NCBI GenBank assembly: GCA_964434535.1
Contig: CAYSWA010000009.1
Location: 28,759 to 92,758, forward strand
DNA: 64,000 nt
Reading direction: 5' to 3'
Origin: SM23-32 sp964434535
Lineage (GTDB): Bacteria; Planctomycetota; Brocadiia; SM23-32
The notes below the pieces were generated by a model. That model worked only from the letters and a program-made list of their open reading frames with translations, was not told the origin of the DNA and did no database searches. Below are positions 33,623 through 40,690 of the stretch, one piece after another. How positions within the stretch are numbered: the first letter of the stretch is position 1; every line of letters starts with the position of its first letter. A program made the translations under genes and the position numbers.

Positions 33623-34825
33623 GTGCACTGCCTGGTGCTCGCCTGCGACTTCCCCAGCTCGCTGGAGCCCTGGTGCAACGCCGAGAACCGGCGCCAGGTC
33701 GAGTGCCTCTCCGCGCTCTGTCGCCTCACCGTCGTCAACCCCGTCCCCTGGCACCGCCTGCTGCGGGGGCGCGCCTGGCGGCGCCTGGTTGCGCGGCCCG
33801 ACCACGTGCTGGACGGCGTCGTCATCCACCACCCGGTCCTGTGGCACCTGCCGCTGATGGGGCGCGGGCGCACGTGGAGGGCCGTCGAGCGGGCCGCCGA
33901 GCGGACGCTCGCCGCCCTCGATGAACCGCCCTTCGACGTCGTCTTCGCCACCTTTGCCTATCCCTACGGGCGGGCCGCCCGCGAGGTCGCCGCCCGGCGG
34001 GGGCTGCCCTACCTCGTCAAGGCCCGCGGCAGCGACCTGCACTCCCTGCCCGCCCGCGGCGCGCGCCGTGAACGCACCGCCGAGGCCGTCCGGGGCGCCG
34101 CCGCCGCCGTCGCCCTCAGCAGCAACCTGGTCGCCCACGCCGTGGAGCTCGGCGCCGATCCCCGGCGCGTGCACCTGCTGCACAACGCGGTCGACGCCGA
34201 TCGCTTCCCCGTCGAGCCCCGCGCCCGGGCCCGCGCCCGGCTCGGCCTGCCGGCGGAGGCCCCCATCCTGCTCTTCCTGGGCAGTCTGCGGCGCGTAAAG
34301 GGGCCTGACGTGCTGCTGGACGCGCTGCGGGAACTGCGCCTCAGCGGGCAGACCCCGCGGGGGCTGCAAGTGCTCATCGCCGGCAGCGGCCCCATGGAGC
34401 GCCGCCTCAGGCGCGAACTGCGCGACGAAGCCCTGGACGGCACCGCCCGCCTGCTCGGCCACGTGCCCTGGCCCGACGTGCCCGCTTACCTTAACGCCGC
34501 CGACGCGCTGGTGCTGCCGAGCCGCGACGAGGGCTGCCCCAGCGTCGTGCTCGAGGCGCTCGCGTGCGGCACGCCGGTGCTCGCCACGCGCGTGGGCGAC
34601 GTGCCGGACCTGATCGGGATGGAGGGCGGCGTGCTGGTGGATCCCGACGATCCCCGCCAGCTCGCGGCCGGCATGCGCGAGGTGCTCGCCGAGGACTGGG
34701 ACCGCGCCGCCCTGCGCGCCCGCGTGGAGCCGATGACCTGGGAGGCGAACGCGCGCCGGCTGCACGAGATGCTGCGAGCCGCCGTCGAGGAGCACCGCGC
34801 CCGCGCCGAGGAGGTACGCACGTGA
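33623..34825 (+). CDS. Family 4 glycosyltransferase
   Basis: 400 residues, GT-B fold. Motifs: LACDFPSSLEPW, YLVKARGSDLHSLP, HLLHNAVDADRFPV, LFLGSLRRVKGPDVLLDAL and LVLPSRDEGCPSVVLEALACGTPVLA (E-x7-E intact). The N-terminal half resembles EpsF/TuaC-like transferases. GTG at 33623 with GGAGGGG upstream; ATG further in was not preferred because the first beta strand begins at HCLVLACD. It overlaps the acetyltransferase gene by 4 bp (GTGA). Confidence 0.92.
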   Translation: MHCLVLACDFPSSLEPWCNAENRRQVECLSALCRLTVVNPVPWHRLLRGRAWRRLVARPDHVLDGVVIHHPVLWHLPLMGRGRTWRAVERAAERTLAALDEPPFDVVFATFAYPYGRAAREVAARRGLPYLVKARGSDLHSLPARGARRERTAEAVRGAAAAVALSSNLVAHAVELGADPRRVHLLHNAVDADRFPVEPRARARARLGLPAEAPILLFLGSLRRVKGPDVLLDALRELRLSGQTPRGLQVLIAGSGPMERRLRRELRDEALDGTARLLGHVPWPDVPAYLNAADALVLPSRDEGCPSVVLEALACGTPVLATRVGDVPDLIGMEGGVLVDPDDPRQLAAGMREVLAEDWDRAALRARVEPMTWEANARRLHEMLRAAVEEHRARAEEVRT

Positions 34826-35400
34826 AGCTGCTGACCGATCGGTTCGAGTCGGTCGAGGCGGCAGAGCCCCCGCGCGGCCCCCTGAGCGACCTGCGCATGG
34901 ACATGCGGGCCAAGGCGGTCTGGTACCACGGCCGGTCCACGCGCGGGCTGGCGCTGCGCATGCTCTTCAGCGACGGCAGCCTCTGCACCGTGCTCTACCG
35001 GCTGATGCAGGCGCTGCGCCGCGCCGGGCTCGGGCCGCTCGCCGCCGCCGTCTACAAGCTGAACGCCTTCCTGAGCCGCGCGGTGATCGGGCGGGGCGCA
35101 AAGTTCGGCCCCGGGCTGGTCGTCCTGCACAGCGTCGGCGTGGTCATCAACACCTCGGTGCGCGGCGGGGCGAACGTTGTGATCGAGAGCGGGGTGACCA
35201 TCGGCGCGGAGAAGGCCAGCAGCCCCATGCTCGGGGACAACGTGTTCATCGGCGCCGGCGCGCGGGTGATCGGCGCAGTGAGGGTCGGCAGCGGGGCGCG
35301 CATCGGCGCCAACGCGGTGGTGACCCGGGACGTGCCGGACGGCGCCACGGCCGTCGGCGTGCCGGCCCGGATCGTGCGGCGGCGCGGCGAGGACGGGTAG
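34822..35400 (+). CDS. CysE-like serine/sugar O-acetyltransferase (left-handed beta-helix)
   Basis: 192 residues. An N-terminal helical region is followed by hexapeptide repeats: IGRGAKFGPGLVVLHSVGVV, VIESGVTIGAEKASSPMLGD and NVFIGAGARVIG, ending in the usual IGANAVVTRDVPDGATAVGVPARIV. The pattern matches the serine acetyltransferase/polysaccharide O-acetyltransferase group (EpsC/WcaB-like). In this context O-acetylation of a glycan is more likely than cysteine synthesis. GTG at 34822, GAGGAGG 7 nt upstream, overlapping the upstream GT4 stop. The stop is directly followed by the next ATG. Confidence 0.88.
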   Translation: MKLLTDRFESVEAAEPPRGPLSDLRMDMRAKAVWYHGRSTRGLALRMLFSDGSLCTVLYRLMQALRRAGLGPLAAAVYKLNAFLSRAVIGRGAKFGPGLVVLHSVGVVINTSVRGGANVVIESGVTIGAEKASSPMLGDNVFIGAGARVIGAVRVGSGARIGANAVVTRDVPDGATAVGVPARIVRRRGEDG

Positions 35401-36579
35401 ATGCACGTGCTCTACCACCATCGCACGGCGGGCGACCGGGTCGAGGCGGTCCACATCCTCGGCATCGTGCGCGCCCTGCGGCGGCTCGGCCATACCGTCG
35501 AGGTATGCAGCCCGCCCGGCTGCGACCCCGAGCGGAAGGCCGCCGCCGGGCCCACCCGGGCGCCGGCGCCGGCCGAGGGGCCGGTGCGTCGGGCGCTGAA
35601 GCGCTTCGCCCGCAAGGCGCCGCCCGTGGTGTTCGAGCTGGCCGAGCTCGGCTATAATGTCTGGTCGCTGGCGGACATGGCCCGGCGCGCCCTGCGGCGC
35701 CGCCCCGACCTGGTCTACGAGCGGATGACCTCCAACAGCGTCGCCCCCACGCTGCTGGCTCGCTGGTGGGGGGCGCCGGTCGTCCAGGAGGTCAACGTGA
35801 CGACGCGCATCGGTCGGCTCCGTCCCCTTGCGCTGCGGCGCCTGACGCGCGGCATCGAGCGCTGGGTGGCGCGGCGAACCGACGTCTTCGCGACGGTTTC
35901 GGAGCGGTTCCGGCGGATGCTCCTCGAGGACGGCTTCCCGGCGGAGCGGATCGTGGTGACGCACAGCGCGGCCGACCCCGAGGCGTTCGATCCCGCGCGG
36001 ACCGAGGCCGTCTCCGTGCCCGCCGGCTTCGGGGACGGTTTCGTGGTCGGCTACGTCGGCGCTTTCGTGCCCTGGCACCGGCCGGACGTGCTGATCGAGG
36101 CCGTTCATGGACTGGGTCCCGAGGCGCGGCTGATGCTCGTCGGTGACGGGGTGGAGCGGCCGAGCGTCGAGGCACAGCTCGAGGAGCTGGGCCTGGCCGG
36201 GCGGGCGTGGCTGCCCGGCGCCGTCAGGCACGACGCCGTGCCGCGTTACGTGAAGGCCATGGACGCGGCGGTGATGCCGCACTCCAACGCATTCGGCTCG
36301 CCGATGAAACTCTTCGAGTACATGGCCATGGCGCGGCCCGTGGTCGTGCCGGACGTGCCGGCCATCGCCGAGGTCGTGCGGGACGGGGTGAACGGGCTGC
36401 TCTTCCCGCCCGGCGACGCGGGCGCGCTCGCCGCCGCCCTGCGGCGGCTGATGGAAGAGCCGGCTCTGAGGGAGCGGCTCGCACGCCGGGCCCGCGCGGA
36501 CGTGCGGGAGCGGCACAACTGGACCGAGCGCGCGCGGACCGTCCTGGCGGCCCTGGAGCGCGCGGAGGCGAAGCCATGA
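35401..36579 (+). CDS. Family 4 glycosyltransferase
   Basis: 392 residues. GT-B features: YHHRTAGDRVEAVHILGIV (acceptor loop), VYERMTSNSVAPTLLARWW, IVVTHSAADPEAFDP, VGYVGAFVPWHRPDVLIEAV and NAFGSPMKLFEYMAMARPVVV. The catalytic region has SPMKLFEYMA as in the WbuB/FucT-like subgroup. It begins on the base after the acetyltransferase stop and overlaps the SDR-Gfo fusion gene by 4 bp, so it is tightly coupled to both. Specificity unknown. Confidence 0.9.
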   Translation: MHVLYHHRTAGDRVEAVHILGIVRALRRLGHTVEVCSPPGCDPERKAAAGPTRAPAPAEGPVRRALKRFARKAPPVVFELAELGYNVWSLADMARRALRRRPDLVYERMTSNSVAPTLLARWWGAPVVQEVNVTTRIGRLRPLALRRLTRGIERWVARRTDVFATVSERFRRMLLEDGFPAERIVVTHSAADPEAFDPARTEAVSVPAGFGDGFVVGYVGAFVPWHRPDVLIEAVHGLGPEARLMLVGDGVERPSVEAQLEELGLAGRAWLPGAVRHDAVPRYVKAMDAAVMPHSNAFGSPMKLFEYMAMARPVVVPDVPAIAEVVRDGVNGLLFPPGDAGALAAALRRLMEEPALRERLARRARADVRERHNWTERARTVLAALERAEAKP

Positions 36580-38684
36580 GGGTGCTGGTCACCGGAGCGA
36601 CCGGCTTCCTGGGCGGGCACCTGGTGCCCATGCTCGTCGAGGCCGGCCACGAGGTGCGGGCGCTGGTGCGCCGCACCAGCCGGACGGGCCGCCTCGATGA
36701 GCTCGGCGTCGAGACCGTGCTCGGCGACCTGGCCGACGCCGACTCGCTGGCCCGCGCGGCGCAGGGCGTCGAGGCGCTCGTCCACGCCGCCGCGACCATG
36801 AGCGGGCCGCCCCGGCTATTCGAGGCGGCGACGGTCGAGGGCACGCGGGCCCTGCTGGAGGCGGCCGAGCGGGCCGGCGTGCGGCGGTTCGTGCACGTCA
36901 GCTCCGTCGGCATCTACCGCATGGCCGGCGCCACGCCCGCCGAGCCGCTCGAGGAGGACGCACCGCTCGAAGACGACCCCGTCCTGCTGACCAACTACAC
37001 CCGCTCGAAGCTCGCGGCGGACCGCGCCGCGCAGGAGTTCGCCGAGCGGGACGGTGTGGACGTGCTCATCCTGAGGCTCGGCATCCTCTACGGACCGGGC
37101 GGGCGCTGGAACCTGCCACGCATGGGCTACGCGCTCGGGCGCGCTCTGTATGTGCTGATCGGACGGGGGCGCAACCCGCTGCCCGTCTGCTACGTCGGCA
37201 ACGCCGCTCGTGCCGTCGTGCGGGGCCTGGAGGCCGAGGAGGTCCGAGGCGGCGCGTTCAACATCCTCGACGACGAGACGTTCACACCCCGCGAGTACCT
37301 CCAGCGCATCAAGCGCGACGTGCGGCCGCGCCTGAGCATCGTCGCCTGTCCCTATGCGGTGGCCCGCGCGCTGAGCGGGCTTAGCGGGCTGTTGCTCAAG
37401 CCCCTGGGGCGCTCCTCGCCGCTGCACCCGGCCCAGCTCATCGTCTGTCACCGCCCGGTCGCCTACTCCAACGCCCGCGCGAAGGAGCGTCTGGGCTGGC
37501 GCCCCGAGACGGGCCGGGCGGAGGCGCTGGCCCGCACCATGGAGGACCTGGGCGAGCGCGAGCGGCTGAGCCGTCGCGCGGACCCGAGCCGCCTGGGGCG
37601 GGCGCCGGCCGGCCTGCCGCCCCTCACCGCCTGCGTGATCGGCTGCGGCGGGATCGCCCGCGAGCACCTGCGCATCCTCGCCCGCATGCCCAACGCCCGC
37701 CTGGCGGCCATCTGCGACGTGGACGTGCGCGCCGCCGCCGAGCTGGCCGAGGAGTTCGCCGTCCCCCGCACCTACGATAACGCGGAGGCGATGCTCGAAG
37801 CCGAGCGGCCCGACGTCGTCCACGTGCTCACCCCGCCGCAGACGCACCTGGAACTTGCCCGGGCCGCCTTCGAGGCCGGGGCCCACGTGCTGGTCGAGAA
37901 GCCGATGGCCGTCGACGCCGGCGAGGCCCGCCGCATGGCCGAGGCCGCCCGGGCCGCCGGCCTCCAGCTCTGCGTGGATCACAACCACGTCTACGATCCC
38001 GTCATAGTTCGCCTGCGGCGACTGATCGGATCGGGTGCGCTGGGGCAGGTCATCTGGGCCGAAAGCTACTATGGATTCAACCTTGGGGACAACCGGGCGA
38101 GCAAGTACATGATGCCGGGGGGGCGGGAGCACTGGACGTTCGGCCTGCCCGGCGGCCTGTTGCAGAACCTGGCGCCGCACCCCCTCTGCCTCGCGCTCGA
38201 CGTGCTCGGGCCCGAGGTCCGCACCACGGCCCACGCCCGCTACGGCCGCGTGCTGCCGCACGCCCCGGCCGACGAGCTGCGTGTGCTGCTGGAGAGCGAA
38301 GAGGCCTCCGGCATGGTCACCGTCTCGCTGGCGGTCAGCCCCCGCTTCCAATACCTCAACGTTCTCGGCACGCGCGGGAGCGTCTTCGTGGACATCCTGA
38401 ACCAGTGGCTCGTGCGTCAGCGCGTGTTGCGCGGCGTGCCGAAGCCCGTCTCGCGGGCGCTGCTGAACGTGGCGCAGGCATGGACGATCCTGCGGGGCAC
38501 GCTCGGCGGCATGCTGCGCGTGCTGCGGCGCCGCTGGACGCCCTACGTCGGGATGGAGACGTTGATCCGCGAGTTCTACGCGTCCGTGCAGGAAGGGCGC
38601 GAGCCGCCGGTCACCGCCGAGGAGGGCGTGCGGGTGATGGAAGTCATGGACGCGGTCTGGCGCATCATCGGGGAGCAGTCATAG
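36576..38684 (+). CDS. Fusion of NAD-dependent epimerase/dehydratase (SDR) and Gfo/Idh/MocA oxidoreductase
   Basis: 702 residues with two Rossmann enzymes. Residues 1-330 form an extended SDR: TGATGFLGG (6-14), the active-site pair Tyr141-x3-Lys145 (YTRSK) and LRLGILYGPGG. Residues about 350-702 form a Gfo/Idh/MocA enzyme: VIGCGGIARE (354-363), VLTPPQTHLELA, and EKPMA with Lys442. Both halves look complete. A bifunctional sugar-nucleotide modifier, for example oxidation at C3 followed by epimerisation, is inferred. ATG at 36576 overlaps the upstream stop by 4 bp. It is the last gene of the glycan cluster. Confidence 0.9.
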   Translation: MRVLVTGATGFLGGHLVPMLVEAGHEVRALVRRTSRTGRLDELGVETVLGDLADADSLARAAQGVEALVHAAATMSGPPRLFEAATVEGTRALLEAAERAGVRRFVHVSSVGIYRMAGATPAEPLEEDAPLEDDPVLLTNYTRSKLAADRAAQEFAERDGVDVLILRLGILYGPGGRWNLPRMGYALGRALYVLIGRGRNPLPVCYVGNAARAVVRGLEAEEVRGGAFNILDDETFTPREYLQRIKRDVRPRLSIVACPYAVARALSGLSGLLLKPLGRSSPLHPAQLIVCHRPVAYSNARAKERLGWRPETGRAEALARTMEDLGERERLSRRADPSRLGRAPAGLPPLTACVIGCGGIAREHLRILARMPNARLAAICDVDVRAAAELAEEFAVPRTYDNAEAMLEAERPDVVHVLTPPQTHLELARAAFEAGAHVLVEKPMAVDAGEARRMAEAARAAGLQLCVDHNHVYDPVIVRLRRLIGSGALGQVIWAESYYGFNLGDNRASKYMMPGGREHWTFGLPGGLLQNLAPHPLCLALDVLGPEVRTTAHARYGRVLPHAPADELRVLLESEEASGMVTVSLAVSPRFQYLNVLGTRGSVFVDILNQWLVRQRVLRGVPKPVSRALLNVAQAWTILRGTLGGMLRVLRRRWTPYVGMETLIREFYASVQEGREPPVTAEEGVRVMEVMDAVWRIIGEQS

Positions 38685-38757
38685 CCGCCCGCGCGCCCGT
38701 CAGGGCCAGCCCCACCAGCGCGGCCGCCACCGCCAACGTCCTCGTCCGCCCGGTCAT
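38665..38757 (-). CDS. 30-residue signal-peptide-like micro-ORF, possible gene remnant
   Basis: An ATG at 38757 with a strong GGAGGG (13-nt region upstream, GGAGGGCGGAGCG then ATG) opens a 30-codon frame. The product has a basic n-region (Arg4, Arg6), a hydrophobic core LAVAAALVGLALTG and an ARA-A cleavage-like site, then stops after five more residues. It overlaps the 3' end of the SDR-Gfo fusion gene by 20 bp. It looks like the start of a secreted-protein gene whose body is lost, or a true micro-protein. A TATGAT hexamer lies upstream without a good -35. Confidence 0.3.
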   Translation of the reverse strand: MTGRTRTLAVAAALVGLALTGARAAMTAPR

Positions 38758-38892
38758 CGCTCCGCCCTCCGTTCACGAGCCCTGCCCGCCCCGCATCATA
38801 CCCGCCAGCGCCGATGCACGCGACGCGCGGCCCGCCGGCCGTTATCATGGCATCGGGGCAACATCCGCGCCGTTACCACAAGGAGGACGAAG

Positions 38893-40281
38893 ATGCCCGA
38901 GTTCAACCAGCCCGCCATCACGGACGCCGACGAGCTGCTCTTCGGGACCGCGCCGAAGCCGCTCACCACCCGCAGCGGCATCGTCCTCGGCGGAGGCACC
39001 GTCTACCCGGAGCTGAACTTCACGCTGCCGCCGACCGACCTGACCGACGACACCTGGCCCGCCGTGCGCCGCCACTACGAGCAGATCGCCGAGGGCGCCC
39101 TGCGCCGCGCTGCCGAGCTGCACGCCCCCGGCGTGGTGCTGGAGTTCGAGACCCTCCCCGCCATGACCGAGCGCCACGAGTGGGCCGTCGAGCTGACCGC
39201 CGTCCTCCGGGACGGCATGGACGAGGCCGAGGAGCGCTACGGCATCCCCACCGCACTGCGCGTGACGCCGAACGACAACCGCGAGATGATCCGTCCGCCC
39301 CTGATGCGCAGCGGTCCGCAGTGGGAGGCGATGCTGGAGGCCTTCGAGGGCTGCTGCGCGGCCGGGGCCGACCTCTTGAGCATCGAGTCCGCCGGTGGCA
39401 AGGAAGTGCACGACGACGCGCTGACCATGTGCGACATCCGCGGGGTGCTCTTCGCCCTCTGCGTGATGGGTGTGCGCGACATGCGCTTCCTGTGGGAGAC
39501 GATGGTCGAGGTCGCCGGCCGGCATGGCGTGCACCCGGCGGGCGACACGGCCTGCGGGTTCGGCAACACGGCGATGGTGCTGGCCGAGCAGCGGATGATC
39601 CCGCGCGTCTTCGCGGCGGTGGTGCGCCCGATCACGGCGGTGCGGAGCCTGGTCGCCTATGAGTGCGGGGCGGTCGGGCCGGGCAAGGACTGCGGTTACG
39701 AGAACGTGATCCTGAAAGCTCTCACCGGCTTTCCGATGTCGATGGAGGGCAAGACGGCGGCGTGCGCGCACCTGAGCCCGGTCGGCAACGTCAGCGCGGC
39801 GGCCTGCGACCTCTGGTCCAACGAGTCGGTGCAGAACGTGCGGCTGCTCGGCGGCATGGCGCCGACCTGCTACATGGAGCAACTCATCTACGACTGCCGG
39901 CTGATGAACCGCGCGTCGGCGGACGGCCCGGAGGGCGCGCGGCGGTTGCGGGACTGGCTGGTGGACTCGGACGCGCCGCACGACCCGCAGGCGCTGGTGC
40001 TGACGCCGGCGAACGCGGTCGCATTTGCGGCGACGATAGCCGAGTCGCCGGACCACTACACGGCGGGCCGTCGGGTAGGGATGCAGGCGGCGGAGTTGCT
40101 ACGCGAGACGATCGAGGCCGGCCGCCTGAAGGTAGACGAACGGGAGTTGCCGTATCTGGCCCGCATGGAGGAGTCGCTCTCGTCCCTGCCCGAGGACGAG
40201 GAGTCCTTCATCGGGCAGATGATGGCCGAGGTGGACGTATCGAAGTTCACCCCCGCCGACTACGGCTTGCCGGCATCCTGA
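38893..40281 (+). CDS. mtaB: Methanol:corrinoid methyltransferase, MtaB-like
   Basis: 462 residues, full length for MtaB. It would bind methanol through zinc and transfer the methyl group to a corrinoid protein (MtaC). The three zinc-ligand positions known in methanogen MtaB (Glu, Cys, Cys) are all at matching places: Glu165 in SIESAGG, Cys221 in DTACGFGN and Cys267 in GKDCGYE. The N-terminal LGGGTVYPELNFTLPP and LTGFPMSMEGKTAACAHLSPVGN are also typical. An ideal AAGGAGGA site precedes the ATG. No mtaC or mtaA is nearby, so partners must be elsewhere or the substrate may be another methoxylated compound. Confidence 0.88.
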   Translation: MPEFNQPAITDADELLFGTAPKPLTTRSGIVLGGGTVYPELNFTLPPTDLTDDTWPAVRRHYEQIAEGALRRAAELHAPGVVLEFETLPAMTERHEWAVELTAVLRDGMDEAEERYGIPTALRVTPNDNREMIRPPLMRSGPQWEAMLEAFEGCCAAGADLLSIESAGGKEVHDDALTMCDIRGVLFALCVMGVRDMRFLWETMVEVAGRHGVHPAGDTACGFGNTAMVLAEQRMIPRVFAAVVRPITAVRSLVAYECGAVGPGKDCGYENVILKALTGFPMSMEGKTAACAHLSPVGNVSAAACDLWSNESVQNVRLLGGMAPTCYMEQLIYDCRLMNRASADGPEGARRLRDWLVDSDAPHDPQALVLTPANAVAFAATIAESPDHYTAGRRVGMQAAELLRETIEAGRLKVDERELPYLARMEESLSSLPEDEESFIGQMMAEVDVSKFTPADYGLPAS

Positions 40282-40362
40282 GCCGGGCTCCCGCAAGCTG
40301 GCTCGTGCACATCCTATCGCCATCCTCGGCAAGGCCGCGCTGTATCACCTGCACAGCACGGT

Positions 40363-40539
40363 TCATTCCTCCGCCCCGTACGCCCGAAGCACGGAAGCCA
40401 CGTCATTGTTTCGGGCAAGCTCCGCGGTGTGCAGAGGTGTCACTCCTGTGTCATCGCGCGCGCCAGGATGGACGCCAGCGGCGAGCAGCTCCCGGACCTT
40501 GCGAACGGCTTCTGCGCCACGGGACGGTCCCGGCATCAT
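40363..40539 (-). pseudogene. Ankyrin-repeat fragment, gene remnant or small ankyrin protein
   Basis: On the minus strand a 58-codon frame (first Met at 40539) encodes one well-formed ankyrin repeat: VRELLAAGVHPGARDDTGVT, PLHTAELARNNDV and a terminal VLRAYGAEE half-repeat, then TGA (40363-40365). A single repeat plus cap is too little for a stable ankyrin domain. The frame stays open upstream without a start codon or SD into the antisense of the next gene. A 3' remnant of a lost ankyrin gene is most likely. The rest of the 409-bp gap (40282-40690) holds only the candidate promoter below. Confidence 0.55.
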
Positions 40540-40624
40540 CACCGGGAACAGGAAACCACCGAGCGGGCCCGCCTGCCCGAGCCGGCCCGCCGGTGACCGG
40601 CCGGCGCTGGAGCGTCGCCTCCGC

Positions 40625-40653
40625 TTCCCGTAGCCCGGAGCGGCCGCTATAAT
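40625..40653 (+). promoter_or_regulatory. Candidate promoter with consensus -10
   Basis: TTCCCG (40625-40630), 17-bp spacer, perfect TATAAT (40648-40653). The GTG start of the membrane protein gene is at 40691. The -35 is weak. Confidence 0.5.
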
Positions 40654-40690
40654 GCGGCCCTTTCGGGGGACGCGGAGGCGGGAGGAAGCG

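Noticed and set aside
38576..38848. 90-codon frame on the minus strand over the end of the SDR-Gfo gene
   Set aside because: Gly/Asp-rich shadow frame without SD; the signal-peptide frame in the same place has a better start.
40282..40300. Terminator after mtaB (GAGC-CGG-GCTC)
   Set aside because: Stem of only 4 bp and no T-tract.
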